64,000 nucleotides of DNA from JBEBVQ01 sp037190845 (GCA_037190845.1 JBBCJI010000001.1:1-64000), one strand, 5' to 3'. Positions 51,659 through 61,120 are shown, numbered from the stretch's first letter. Numbers and translations: made by a program. Notes: a model not told the origin generated them from the sequence alone.

Positions 51659-52404
51659 CCGGCTGTATATAATGTTGTGATCCCGAATGCCAGCGGCCGG
51701 GCATGCGTATTTTTAAATCCGGCCTGCTCCAGTTTTTTACATAAAGCGCTCCCTTCGGGAAATGCCATCACGCTTTCGGGTAAATAGGTGTAAGCACGAT
51801 CGTGCTTTGATACAAGTTTCCCTAAAGAAGGTAAGATATGGCGGAAGTAAAATTTGTATAATTGTTTTACAGGGAATGCTTTCGGATGGGAAAATTCCAG
51901 TATAGCCAGTCTCCCGCCGGGGCGCATGACCCGGCACATCTCGGCCAGTCCTTTTTCCAGATTTTCGAAATTCCGGATACCATAAGCACAGGTAACGGCA
52001 TCAAAAGAATCTGCCTCGAAAGGCAGGGCTTCACTGTCGCCGTTCTGTAATGAAATGATATGAGCCAGCCCCTTTTTTTCTATCTTTTTCCGGCCTGCTT
52101 CCAGCATTTGCTCTGCAATATCTACACCGGTTATTTGGTTCGGGTTAAGTTTTGTTGCAGCAATAGCGAGGTCGCCGGTCCCGGTGGCTACATCCAGGAT
52201 TTTTTTCGGCTGTACCGGTGCGATGGCTGCAATTGCTTTTTTTCGCCAGATATGATCAATGCCGAGAGAAAAAAAATGGTTCAGGAAGTCATATTTACCC
52301 GATATGTCGTTAAACATTTCGGCTACCTGTTCTTTCTTGCTTAATTTTGAAGTCGTATCCGGTAATATCTGATTTGCCTGATACTGCTTTTGTTCTGTGT
52401 GCAT
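51652..52404 (-). CDS. ubiE: Demethylmenaquinone/ubiquinone methyltransferase
   Basis: 250 residues from the ATG at 52404. MFNDISGKYDFLNHFFSLGIDHIWRK, VATGTGDLA (SAM motif I), VTCAYGIRNFENLEKGL and GGRLAILEFSHPK are diagnostic for UbiE/MenG. Bacteroidota use menaquinone, so the role is demethylmenaquinone to menaquinone. The -7 box TATTTTTG ends six bases before the ATG, so the message may be leaderless. Divergent from engB with only 28 bases between starts. Confidence 0.95.
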   Translation of the reverse strand: MHTEQKQYQANQILPDTTSKLSKKEQVAEMFNDISGKYDFLNHFFSLGIDHIWRKKAIAAIAPVQPKKILDVATGTGDLAIAATKLNPNQITGVDIAEQMLEAGRKKIEKKGLAHIISLQNGDSEALPFEADSFDAVTCAYGIRNFENLEKGLAEMCRVMRPGGRLAILEFSHPKAFPVKQLYKFYFRHILPSLGKLVSKHDRAYTYLPESVMAFPEGSALCKKLEQAGFKNTHARPLAFGITTLYTAGK

Positions 52405-52410
52405 CTGTTG

Positions 52411-52418
52411 CAAAAATA
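52411..52418 (-). promoter_or_regulatory. -7 box abutting the ubiE start
   Basis: TATTTTTG on the minus strand, full consensus, six bases before the ATG. It overlaps the short region shared with the divergent engB gene. Confidence 0.5.
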
Positions 52419-52432
52419 CACTACTGAAACCA

Positions 52433-53074
52433 ATGGAAATACGTTCTGCGAAATATTTGATCAGCAATGTGAAAGAAGATGCCTGTCCCAGGCCGGATAA
52501 ACCGGAATATGCTTTCATTGGCCGGTCCAACGTAGGCAAGTCTTCCCTGATCAATATGCTGACCAACCAGACCAAGCTGGCCAAGACATCTGCCACACCT
52601 GGCAAGACACAACTGATCAACCATTTTCTGGTGGAAAGCGCATCGCTGAAAGCGCCGGAGCAGATCATTTCCTGGTACCTGGTGGATCTGCCGGGTTATG
52701 GGTATGCAAAAGTATCCCGCACTCAACGTGCTGCCTGGCAAAAAATGATAGCCGGCTATCTGCAGCGCCGCAAAAATCTGGTAACGGTTTTTGTGTTGAT
52801 TGACAGTCGTCATGCACCTCAGCAGGCAGACCTGGATTTCATAGCACAACTGGGTGAATGGCAGGTGCCTTTTAATATGATCTTTACCAAAGCAGATAAG
52901 AGCACACAGCGGGAGGTGGCACGAAATGTACGGTTGTTCATTGACCGGATGAAAGAAGGATGGGAATTTATACCGCGCAGCTTTGTTACCAGTACCGTTA
53001 AAAGGCTCGGACGCAGGGATATATTAGGTTATATAGCGGAGCTGAATGATGCGTTTGAGTGTAATGTGGAATAA
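52433..53074 (+). CDS. engB: Ribosome biogenesis GTP-binding protein EngB/YsxC
   Basis: 213 residues from the ATG at 52433. Start MEIRSAKYLISNVKEDACPR, G1 GRSNVGKSSLIN, G3 DLPGYGYAKV, G4 TKADK and G5 (TSTVKRLG) fit the family. Known role: essential GTPase in assembly of the 50S subunit. It is divergent from ubiE and lies before dnaE, separated by a family B repeat. Confidence 0.96.
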   Translation: MEIRSAKYLISNVKEDACPRPDKPEYAFIGRSNVGKSSLINMLTNQTKLAKTSATPGKTQLINHFLVESASLKAPEQIISWYLVDLPGYGYAKVSRTQRAAWQKMIAGYLQRRKNLVTVFVLIDSRHAPQQADLDFIAQLGEWQVPFNMIFTKADKSTQREVARNVRLFIDRMKEGWEFIPRSFVTSTVKRLGRRDILGYIAELNDAFECNVE

Positions 53075-53125
53075 AACCTCATTGCTGCCTTCCTCCTTTT
53101 TTGTTATTTTGTGAGATGGCTTTTA

Positions 53126-53228
53126 ATGAGCCAATTTGAAAATTTGAGAATTTGAAAATGAGTGTAATGCGCACTACTTACGTAACATGGGCATTTTCAA
53201 ATTGGCACATTCCCAAATTTTCAAATTA
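53126..53228. repeat. Family B inverted repeat (8-base words), copy 4
   Basis: Left arm 53126-53160 (AATGAGCCAATTTGAAAATTTGAG words), right arm 53192-53228 (GCATTTTCAAATTGGC, then CCAAATTTTCAAATT). It lies between engB and dnaE, both plus strand. Confidence 0.8.
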
Positions 53229-53258
53229 AACGATCGTTTACCGGCTGTAATATTTGCA

Positions 53259-56200
53259 ATGAAATTTTCACATCTTCACAATCATACCCAGTATTCCCTG
53301 CTCGATGGGGCTTCATCTATTCCCAGGCTGTTTGACAAGGCAATGAAAAGCGACATGCCGGCTATGGCGATCACCGATCATGGCAATATGTTTGGCGTTT
53401 TCCAGTTTGTGTCTGAGGCATGGAAGAATACCCGCATAGTCGGTAAAACAGAAGATGGTAAAGATATTAAGGAGCCGGTTGTGAAGCCGGTGATCGGTTG
53501 TGAATTTTATCTTGTCGAAAACCGGCACAAGCGCCAGTTTTCCCGTGAGGAAAAGGATGCGCGTTACCACCAGTTGCTGCTGGCTAAGGATGAGACAGGC
53601 TACCGTAATCTGGTGAAGCTTTGCTCGCTTGGTTATATTGAGGGGATGTATGGCAAATACCCGCGTATTGATAAAGAACTGATCGTAAAATACCACGAAG
53701 GTCTGATTGCCACAACCTGTTGTCTGGGCGCTTCTGTGCCGCGTACCATCCTGAGAAAAGGAGAAGAGGCTGGTGAGGAAGAATTCAAATGGTGGCTTGA
53801 CCTGTTCGGGGATGATTTTTATGTGGAATTCCAGCGACACGACATTCCTGAGCAGATCAAAGTAAATGAAGTGCTGGTAAAATTTGCCCGTAAATACAAT
53901 GTGCCGGTTATCGCCTCCAATGATTCCCACTATGTAGATCAGGAAGATTTTAATGCGCACGACATTCTGCTGTGTATTAACACCGGAGAGAAGCAGAGTA
54001 CACCGACCATGAAAGACTTCTCTGATGATGACGTGATGGCTAAAGACCGGCGTTTTGCTTTTTATAATGACCAGTTTTACTTCAAGAATACGCAGGAAAT
54101 GTCGCAGCTTTTCAGCGATCTGCCGGAGGCCATTGATAATACCAATGCTATTGCCGAGAAAATAAAGCCACTGAGGCTGGAGCGCGAGATATTACTCCCG
54201 CACTTTAAAGTGCCTCCGGAATTTAATGATGACCAGGATGCCTATCTGGAGCATCTTGCCTGGTCGGGCGCTAAGGAACGCTATAAAGATATTGATCCGG
54301 AAGTAGAAGAGCGGCTTCGTTTCGAATTATTTACCATCAAAACAATGGGCTTTGCCGGTTACTTTCTTATTGTATCCGATTTTATCAGAGCCGGTCGGGA
54401 TCTGGGCGTGTTTGTCGGCCCCGGTCGCGGATCGGCAGCCGGATCGGTGGTGGCGTATTGCATTGGCATTACCAATATTGACCCTATTAAATACAACCTC
54501 CTCTTCGAACGATTTCTGAACCCGGAACGGAAAAGCATGCCGGATATTGATACCGACTTCGACGATGCCGGCCGGCAGAAAGTGATTGATTATGTGGTGG
54601 AGAAGTATGGTAAAAACCAGGTGGCGCACATAGTGACCTATGGTACGATGGCGGCTAAAATGTCTATTAAAGATGTGGCGCGTGTGCTCGACCTGCCTTT
54701 GCCGGACGCGAATGCCCTCGCAAAAATGGTCCCGGAAAAGCCGGGAATCGCACTCAAGCGTGTATTGCATGCTCCTCTGAAAGGGGAAAAAAGCCTGGAA
54801 GAGAAAGAAGGGCTGGGTGGTGAGGATATAGAGAATGTAACCAGAATACGGGAAGTGTATGCTCAGCCGGATACATTGGCGGGTAAGGTATTGCGCGAAG
54901 CTGAAAAACTCGAAGGGTCTGTGCGTAATACAGGTATACACGCTGCCGGTATTATCATCGCACCGAAAGATCTTACGGAGCTGATACCTGTGTGCAGCAC
55001 CAAAGATGTAGACCTGCTGATCACGCAGTTTGAAGGCAGCATTATTGAGAATGCCGGGGTGATCAAGATGGACTTCCTCGGGTTGAAAACACTGACCATT
55101 ATAAAGGATGCCCTGGAGCTGGTCCGGCGGAATTATAATCTGGAGATTGATATTGATACGATCCCGCTGGATGATGAAAAGACGTACGAAGTATATCAGA
55201 AGGGCGAAACAAACGGTACATTCCAGTTTGAAAGTCCCGGTATGCAGAAATACCTGCGTGAGCTTAAGCCTGACAAGTTTGCCGACCTTATTGCGATGAA
55301 TGCCCTCTACCGGCCGGGGCCGCTCGAATATATCCCGAACTTCATCAAGCGGAAGCATGGCGAAGAAGCTATCAGCTATGACCTGCCGGAGATGGAAGAA
55401 TACCTGGCAGATACTTATGGTATAACCGTTTACCAGGAACAGGTGATGCTCCTTTCGCAAAAGCTCGCGGGTTTCTCAAAAGGTGATGCGGACGTATTGC
55501 GGAAGGCTATGGGGAAGAAGCAGAAGGCGGTACTGGATAAGATGAAAAGCCAGTTTGTGGAAGGCGCCAAACAGAAGGGACATCCGGAAGGTAAGCTGGA
55601 AAAAATATGGACCGACTGGGAAGCATTTGCACAATACGCATTTAACAAATCCCATTCTACCTGCTATGCTTTTGTGGCATACCAGACCGCTTATCTGAAG
55701 GCACACTACCCGGCGGAATACATGGCCGCCGTGTTGAATAACCAGAGCAATATTGACAAGATCAAATTCCATATGGAAGAGTGCCAGCGTATGGGGTTGC
55801 AGGTATTGGGGCCGGATGTGAATGAGTCGCTCAAAGGATTTTCTGTGAGTAAGGAAAGTGTGATCCGGTTCGGGATGAATGCGATCAAAGGGGTAGGAGA
55901 GGCCGCTGTGGAAGATATTATTACAGAAAGAGAGAAGAACGGACCTTATACTTCGGTATTCGATTTTATTTGCCGTGTGAACCAGCGTACCGTAAACAAG
56001 AAATCATTGGAAAGCCTGGTGCTGGCCGGCGCTATGGATAATTTTAAAGAGCTGCACCGGGCGCAATATTTTCATGCACCGCCTGCGGATCCCGTTACCG
56101 GCCTGGAAAGACTGGTCCGTTTTGGCAACCAGTTCCAGGCGAGTAGTACTGTTGCTGCAAACAGTCTTTTCGGAGATATGACCATGCCGGATGTAAAACC

Positions 56201-56876
56201 GCCGGCTATGCCTGAATGCGACCCCTGGACGTTGCCCGAGCTATTGAATAAGGAGAAAGACGTAGTGGGTATTTACCTCAGCGCCCACCCGCTCGACGGC
56301 TACCGGTTTGAAATGGAAAATTATAATTTCCTGCCTCTGGCTGAACTGGAAAACAATAAAGGTCGCCAGGTACGTATTGCCGGGTTCGTCACCGATGCGG
56401 CGCACATGACGACCAAGAAGGGGAGCAAATTCGGAAAGCTGGTATTGAATGATTACAGCGGTCATCAGGAGATCGTTTTCTGGGAAAAGAATTATGTGCA
56501 ATACAAGGATTTTATTGATAACGGTCAGACGTTGATGATTACCGGCGCTTATAAGGAACACCGTTTTCGTCCGGGCGTCATGGAATTTGAAATACAGAAT
56601 ATCCTGCTGCTTGATCAGGTGCGGAAGATGATGACCAAACGGGTAAATATTCTGCTGCCGCTAAAGAAGATTGATGCACAACTGGTTGCGTTTATGCAGG
56701 ATAATATCAGGCAGTATCCGGGTAATACAGATCTTTTACTGCATATTGTAGACGACGATTATCCGGAAATGCCTATAAAATTAAAGACACATAATGTGAA
56801 AATTGAGATCAACGATGCGTTTGTACAGTTTCTTCAGGGGCAGGGGGTACAATATTCTGTGTTATTGTCATCGTAG
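53259..56876 (+). CDS. dnaE: DNA polymerase III alpha subunit
   Basis: 1205 residues from the ATG at 53259. The PHP domain starts HLHNHTQYSLLDGAS; the polymerase core has GPGRGSAAGSVVAYCIGIT, PDIDTDFDD (two catalytic Asp) and FNKSHSTCYAFVAYQTAYLK. A C-terminal OB domain (about 1055-1130) precedes the tail. Known role: replicative chain elongation. AATATTTG ends two bases before the ATG, so the message may also be leaderless. A 22-base palindrome overlaps its stop codon. Confidence 0.97.
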   Translation: MKFSHLHNHTQYSLLDGASSIPRLFDKAMKSDMPAMAITDHGNMFGVFQFVSEAWKNTRIVGKTEDGKDIKEPVVKPVIGCEFYLVENRHKRQFSREEKDARYHQLLLAKDETGYRNLVKLCSLGYIEGMYGKYPRIDKELIVKYHEGLIATTCCLGASVPRTILRKGEEAGEEEFKWWLDLFGDDFYVEFQRHDIPEQIKVNEVLVKFARKYNVPVIASNDSHYVDQEDFNAHDILLCINTGEKQSTPTMKDFSDDDVMAKDRRFAFYNDQFYFKNTQEMSQLFSDLPEAIDNTNAIAEKIKPLRLEREILLPHFKVPPEFNDDQDAYLEHLAWSGAKERYKDIDPEVEERLRFELFTIKTMGFAGYFLIVSDFIRAGRDLGVFVGPGRGSAAGSVVAYCIGITNIDPIKYNLLFERFLNPERKSMPDIDTDFDDAGRQKVIDYVVEKYGKNQVAHIVTYGTMAAKMSIKDVARVLDLPLPDANALAKMVPEKPGIALKRVLHAPLKGEKSLEEKEGLGGEDIENVTRIREVYAQPDTLAGKVLREAEKLEGSVRNTGIHAAGIIIAPKDLTELIPVCSTKDVDLLITQFEGSIIENAGVIKMDFLGLKTLTIIKDALELVRRNYNLEIDIDTIPLDDEKTYEVYQKGETNGTFQFESPGMQKYLRELKPDKFADLIAMNALYRPGPLEYIPNFIKRKHGEEAISYDLPEMEEYLADTYGITVYQEQVMLLSQKLAGFSKGDADVLRKAMGKKQKAVLDKMKSQFVEGAKQKGHPEGKLEKIWTDWEAFAQYAFNKSHSTCYAFVAYQTAYLKAHYPAEYMAAVLNNQSNIDKIKFHMEECQRMGLQVLGPDVNESLKGFSVSKESVIRFGMNAIKGVGEAAVEDIITEREKNGPYTSVFDFICRVNQRTVNKKSLESLVLAGAMDNFKELHRAQYFHAPPADPVTGLERLVRFGNQFQASSTVAANSLFGDMTMPDVKPPAMPECDPWTLPELLNKEKDVVGIYLSAHPLDGYRFEMENYNFLPLAELENNKGRQVRIAGFVTDAAHMTTKKGSKFGKLVLNDYSGHQEIVFWEKNYVQYKDFIDNGQTLMITGAYKEHRFRPGVMEFEIQNILLLDQVRKMMTKRVNILLPLKKIDAQLVAFMQDNIRQYPGNTDLLLHIVDDDYPEMPIKLKTHNVKIEINDAFVQFLQGQGVQYSVLLSS

Positions 56877-56897
56877 AGACGCGATGCATCGCGTCTC
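56876..56897. repeat. Family D GC-rich palindrome, copy 1
   Basis: Perfect 22-base palindrome GAGACGCGATG/CATCGCGTCTC. Its first base is the last base of the dnaE stop codon. Confidence 0.85.
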
Positions 56898-56917
56898 ATA
56901 ACCCGTAAAATAATATG

Positions 56918-56939
56918 GAGACGTGATGCATCGCGTCTC
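56918..56939. repeat. Family D GC-rich palindrome, copy 2
   Basis: GAGACGTGATGCATCGCGTCTC, one mismatch from a perfect palindrome, 20 bases after copy 1 and upstream of the head-GIN gene. Confidence 0.85.
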
Positions 56940-56997
56940 TACGGCGGACTGGTATAATTTTCATTTTAAAATAGGGGAAATACCCCCTTTGTACGTC

Positions 56998-57666
56998 ATG
57001 ATTAAAATGAAAAATATGAAATACCATTTAATGTTGTTCGCAGCACTATTGCTGATGATATCTTCCTGCTCAAAAAACAGATTGAAAGGAGAAGGAGGGA
57101 CTATTTCAGAAACACGGACTGTAACCGCTTTCAATAGTATTGAGTGTAACGGTAGTAATGAGGTAAGGATTTACAGGGATTCTGTTTTCCGGGTTGTTGT
57201 GACAGGATACCAGAATCTGGTGGGTGTTTATGAATCAAATGTTTCAGGTGGTAAGCTGCAACTGGGATATGACGATAAGTATTTTAATGTACGGAACGAC
57301 AATATTTCGGTTGAGGTTTATACGCCTGAACTTGTGAATGTGGCTCTGAACGGGTCGGGGAATGTTCGTATCAATTCCGGTTTTGAAGGTGTATTTGGCG
57401 GCGAAATAAACGGATCAGGAAATATGTACCTGTCTGGCGGCGATTTTACCCGGGCTACATACCGCATTAGCGGCAGCGGAAATATCAGTGCGCGTAATGC
57501 GGTTGCGGATACGGCATATGCTACCATTTCGGGATCCGGTAATATAGAGTTTACAGTTGTAAATTACCTGGTGGCCCGTATCTCCGGTTCCGGGAATATA
57601 GATTATTGGGGCAGTCCTGTGGCTGATATGGATATCAGCGGGTCGGGCAGGGTGAAGAAATGGTAG
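56998..57666 (+). CDS. Lipoprotein with head GIN domain (DUF2807)
   Basis: 222 residues from the ATG at 56998; starts at 57007 and 57016 are possible. The signal ends in the lipobox LMISSC. The rest is a right-handed beta helix with repeated SGSGNI motifs (NGSGNV, NGSGNM, SGSGNI three times), typical of the putative auto-transporter adhesin head GIN family. Located on the cell envelope. Function unknown. It converges on hmuY; a 28-base hairpin spans both stop codons. Confidence 0.88.
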   Translation: MIKMKNMKYHLMLFAALLLMISSCSKNRLKGEGGTISETRTVTAFNSIECNGSNEVRIYRDSVFRVVVTGYQNLVGVYESNVSGGKLQLGYDDKYFNVRNDNISVEVYTPELVNVALNGSGNVRINSGFEGVFGGEINGSGNMYLSGGDFTRATYRISGSGNISARNAVADTAYATISGSGNIEFTVVNYLVARISGSGNIDYWGSPVADMDISGSGRVKKW

Positions 57667-57690
57667 AGACGCGATGCGTCGCGTCTCTAC
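57663..57690. repeat. Family D GC-rich palindrome, copy 3
   Basis: Perfect 12-base arms GTAGAGACGCGA / TCGCGTCTCTAC around TGCG. It reaches from the stop of the head-GIN gene to the stop of the convergent hmuY gene. Confidence 0.85.
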
Positions 57691-58673
57691 TACAATTCCT
57701 GAAATTCCCACTTGGGGCTGCCTTTTTCGCCGGAAGGGCTAACAAAATCAATAAAATGCAGTTTGAAATACGTGCCTGCTGCAGTGCGTATGATGTAGTT
57801 CTTATGCACATCCACTTCATAGGTTCCGCTGGTAAAAGAATAAGTCTTCCAGTCGAAACCGATGGTATTGATATCCGTGGAAAAAGTATAGGCGGGAATA
57901 TCTTCGTACGTGATATCTGCGAAATCACGTACTGTATCAACAGCGACTGATGTATTATGCCGGTTGAGTAAACATCCCGTAACCGTATATGGGGTATTCT
58001 CCATATCGTAGTAGATATGGGTGTATTGAGAAAAGATAATGTCCCAGCTTTCTTTGGGGGGTTCTACACTTAATTGCTGTCCGTTGGTGAGTGAAATGAA
58101 CGTGAAATTGTATTGATCATCTTTAGGAATACTGATGGTCTGGTCATTACTGCCATCCATATCAGCAATACGGATCTGGTATGCCTGGTCGTTTACTGAC
58201 AGGAATTGTACTTTTTTGAGCCCCGTGATTTGGCCGTTTTCATCATAGAGCCGGTTAATAATATAGACCGGTGTTTGATGCCGCCAATCGCCTATTGCGG
58301 TGCTGTCAAGGCTTCCTGAGGGACTGTCTCTGCGCATCTTACCGGCAGTGTCGGCAACCTGCACCGCAGAAAACTCCGTTTTGTCCGTTCTGTACGCCGT
58401 CATCTGTTTCGCGTTATTCAGGATCACGCGATAGCCATCACTGCCGGATTCGAATCCCAGGTCCCAGATGCTTTTGTCATTTCTACCTACCTGAGTATTG
58501 GACTTCAGATCATAATAAATCTGCCATTTATAGTCGCTTTCCATATTTACAGATGCGGTAATTACATCTCCTGCTTCGTGTACCGGTACCGGTGTTTCTC
58601 CGGGCAGGCAGCTCTGCAGCAATATAGTAGTCAGACCTGTTAGGACAATGTTTTTCTTTTTCATACTATTCAT
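57690..58673 (-). CDS. hmuY: HmuY-like haem-binding lipoprotein
   Basis: 327 residues. The signal has lipobox LLQSC (Cys about residue 22). SWDIIFSQYTHIYYD and YIIRTAAGTYFKLHFIDF fit the HmuY family. Known role: the surface or outer membrane haemophore that hands haem to the TonB receptor HmuR. The start overlaps the receptor's stop (TAATG), so translation is coupled. It is the last gene of the haem operon in this window. A start three codons in (MKKKNIV) is possible. Confidence 0.82.
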   Translation of the reverse strand: MNSMKKKNIVLTGLTTILLQSCLPGETPVPVHEAGDVITASVNMESDYKWQIYYDLKSNTQVGRNDKSIWDLGFESGSDGYRVILNNAKQMTAYRTDKTEFSAVQVADTAGKMRRDSPSGSLDSTAIGDWRHQTPVYIINRLYDENGQITGLKKVQFLSVNDQAYQIRIADMDGSNDQTISIPKDDQYNFTFISLTNGQQLSVEPPKESWDIIFSQYTHIYYDMENTPYTVTGCLLNRHNTSVAVDTVRDFADITYEDIPAYTFSTDINTIGFDWKTYSFTSGTYEVDVHKNYIIRTAAGTYFKLHFIDFVSPSGEKGSPKWEFQEL

Positions 58674-60781
58674 TATTGCAGGCTGTTTATATTCACGATC
58701 AGCCGCATGAAGTAAGTCCTGCCGGTTCCTACCGGTATACTGCCGCCTCCGGAGGAATGGGCGCCGCCCGATGCGCCTGCAGCAAGCCGGTTAACGTTTT
58801 GAACATCGAAGATGTTTTTACAGCCGAGCGAAAAATTTAATTTTTTCTCAAGAAATGTTTTAGAGAGCGTAACATCCGCAATATGATACGGGTCAATGTC
58901 AGTCGCAGTGATATTGCCATTCACATCTGCGACAAATCCCGGCAGACGGCCTGTGTATTTATAAAATGCAGCGGCAGTAATACCGGGCTGTTCAAACTCA
59001 TACATAACACTGCCGCGTAATTCGGGTGCATAGCTGAATGTTGTTACTTGTGGCGCTTCTGACGCAACGTGATTATAACGGCCTATATAGGCACCGCCGA
59101 TGCCTGCTTTCAGCTTTTTTATCTGGGTTTCCAGGTGGAGTTGTGCACCGTTGGTTTTATTGATGCCGATATTAATGTACGAATATTCAGCATTAGGGCC
59201 GGTTTCTGCCAGCGTGATCTGGTTGCGGATATCATTATAAAAAACAGCACCTTCGAATTTCCAGATCATGGATGACCGGCGCAGCAAGTAGGACAGGCTG
59301 GCATTGTAGTTATCGCTGTATTCCGGCTTCAGATCAGTATTCCCGAGGATGTTATGGTTCACGTCCACGAATTCGAAATGAAGCTCCTTGAGTGTGGGGG
59401 CACGAAAACCCCGGGCATATGATGCACGTATCGTGAAGTCTTTAACCGGCTGACTGCGGAAGTGAATAGACGGTATGACCGGTGCGTTGTATCCGGTATT
59501 GTAAGCATATCGTAACCCCGGCCGGAAGGTCAGGGATTTCACTGGTTTATATTCTGCCGAGGCAAACAGCGCATAATCATTAAGTCTTTGCTCTTTGCCT
59601 GTGATCCGCTCTCCTGTGGCATATTCCATGTTGATGTCATATCCCAGCTCATAGTTGAGCTTGTGGTCTGCATCGGAAGTGCTGAATGTACCGCGTGAGT
59701 TGAACTGGTTGTAGCGGCTGGTGTCCTGATCACCCGGTGTTACAGATAAAACTTCTTCCAGAGTTGTCAGGTCTTTGGCATAAGTATTCCGGATACGTTT
59801 GTAATGATTGTAAGCTGCCTGGACGTTCAGCTTTTTATTTTCCGCGATGTCGGCATTCATGAATACGGCATTGTCCACGCGGTAGGTATGATAGTTGTCA
59901 TCCAGTGCATTTTCCCCGTAAGGCAGGCGGGGCATACCCCGGTTGGTGATCTTTTCCTGGAAATAGCCGCCCCGGTAGCTGACCGAAAGGTTGTTCCTGA
60001 ACGTATATCCATATTGGAGGTCGCCGAAATACTGTTCTTTGGGCTTCCATTGCTTGTAGCGTAAAGTGTCAGCAGTTTTTTCGCTGAAGTTCAGGTCAAA
60101 TTGTTTGTCACCGGGTGTCCAGCCATCAAAGAAATAACGGCCGCCGGTCACGCTGACCATGTGCCCTTTTTGTTTAAAGCCCGCCCGTCCGTTGATATTA
60201 TAAGTGCCTACGCTTTCATAATAGGAGGTCAGATTACCTTCCACCTGTTTGCTCTGTGTTTTTTTTGTGATCAGGTTGATCGTGCCTGCCAGCGCATCTG
60301 TGCCATAGTTGACAGACATGGGACCTTCTATGATCTCTATCCGTTCAATATTATTCAAATTAATCTGGGAGAGATCGATGTTGCCTTCCATCCGGCCGAT
60401 AACGGGTACGCCATCAATAAGGATTTTTACATTCTGGCCGGAAATGCCCTGAAGGCTCATGCCACTCCCCAGTACATTGTCCTGGGAAATGCGGATATTA
60501 AGCTCGTTGGTCAGTACATCCCGCAGATTTTGCGCATTCATTACATCTATCTTCTGCCGGTCTATTACTCTGATCTTGTGGGTCGCTTTTTCGACTGTGT
60601 TAGGGGCATACTGTCCGGTAACAACTAACCCGTTCAGCGCATGATCTTTGCCTGTCATGTTTTTCTCAGCACTGTCCACTCCTGTTGCCCCGTCTTTTTT
60701 CCAGGCCTGGCCGTCCGTACTGCAAAAGAGCGTAAGCAGGGCGAGTGAGCTATATTTTATCAAGTATGATTTGCAGGTCAT
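58673..60781 (-). CDS. hmuR: TonB-dependent haem receptor, HmuR-like
   Basis: 702 residues. A signal peptide (cleavage near DGQA), the plug domain (about 60-170; LRDVLTNELNIRISQ, IDGVPVIGRMEGNIDLSQI, EGPMSVNYGTDALAG) and a 22-stranded barrel follow. SYARGFRAPTLKELHFEF and GNTDLKPE correspond to the FRAP and NPDL haem receptor motifs. There is no CarboxypepD_reg domain, unlike SusC proteins. Known role: TonB-powered haem import through the outer membrane. Neighbours are all haem genes. Confidence 0.93.
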   Translation of the reverse strand: MTCKSYLIKYSSLALLTLFCSTDGQAWKKDGATGVDSAEKNMTGKDHALNGLVVTGQYAPNTVEKATHKIRVIDRQKIDVMNAQNLRDVLTNELNIRISQDNVLGSGMSLQGISGQNVKILIDGVPVIGRMEGNIDLSQINLNNIERIEIIEGPMSVNYGTDALAGTINLITKKTQSKQVEGNLTSYYESVGTYNINGRAGFKQKGHMVSVTGGRYFFDGWTPGDKQFDLNFSEKTADTLRYKQWKPKEQYFGDLQYGYTFRNNLSVSYRGGYFQEKITNRGMPRLPYGENALDDNYHTYRVDNAVFMNADIAENKKLNVQAAYNHYKRIRNTYAKDLTTLEEVLSVTPGDQDTSRYNQFNSRGTFSTSDADHKLNYELGYDINMEYATGERITGKEQRLNDYALFASAEYKPVKSLTFRPGLRYAYNTGYNAPVIPSIHFRSQPVKDFTIRASYARGFRAPTLKELHFEFVDVNHNILGNTDLKPEYSDNYNASLSYLLRRSSMIWKFEGAVFYNDIRNQITLAETGPNAEYSYINIGINKTNGAQLHLETQIKKLKAGIGGAYIGRYNHVASEAPQVTTFSYAPELRGSVMYEFEQPGITAAAFYKYTGRLPGFVADVNGNITATDIDPYHIADVTLSKTFLEKKLNFSLGCKNIFDVQNVNRLAAGASGGAHSSGGGSIPVGTGRTYFMRLIVNINSLQ

Positions 60782-60787
60782 AGCAGG

Positions 60788-61114
60788 TTAATTTTGATTG
60801 AAAACAAAGAGCTGTTCTTTGCGTAACGCATCCTTTGCATGTTGCAGCAGATGCGTGAAATGTTCCAGTTCATTTACTGTATATAACAGGATTATAGAAC
60901 GTACGATCGTTGGGATCTGGATGTTTTTCTGATCCCTGCTGCTACGTCTGCGGTTGGCCTCATAATAAGAATTAACCGTTGCTGCAAACGCCAGAAACTG
61001 TTCGTGGTTCAGCGCAAGCACAGTTGTCCCGAATGCTATATGCAAATGCCGGCAACTGTCACAACGGGTGACATAGCCATGATCATTACGGTATAGTGTT
61101 TTAAAGCAGCACAT
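60788..61114 (-). CDS. Small DUF6686-like protein in haem operon
   Basis: 108 residues from the ATG at 61114, giving MCCFKTLYRNDHGYVTRCDSC. A CxxC knuckle (CDSC, plus the N-terminal Cys pair) suggests a metal or haem ligand; a helical second half follows with no membrane segment. It lies six bases before hmuR and downstream of hmuS. Similar small proteins in Bacteroidota carry the DUF6686 name. The location suggests a role in haem handling; the function is unknown. Confidence 0.75.
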   Translation of the reverse strand: MCCFKTLYRNDHGYVTRCDSCRHLHIAFGTTVLALNHEQFLAFAATVNSYYEANRRRSSRDQKNIQIPTIVRSIILLYTVNELEHFTHLLQHAKDALRKEQLFVFNQN

Positions 61115-61120
61115 GCTCTT

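Noticed and set aside
52405..52668. N-terminal extension of UbiE by 88 codons
   Set aside because: It lies opposite the start of engB and has no UbiE similarity; a -7 box sits directly before the ATG at 52404.
54327..55460. 377-codon minus-strand frame inside dnaE
   Set aside because: Shadow of the dnaE catalytic region, no family pattern.
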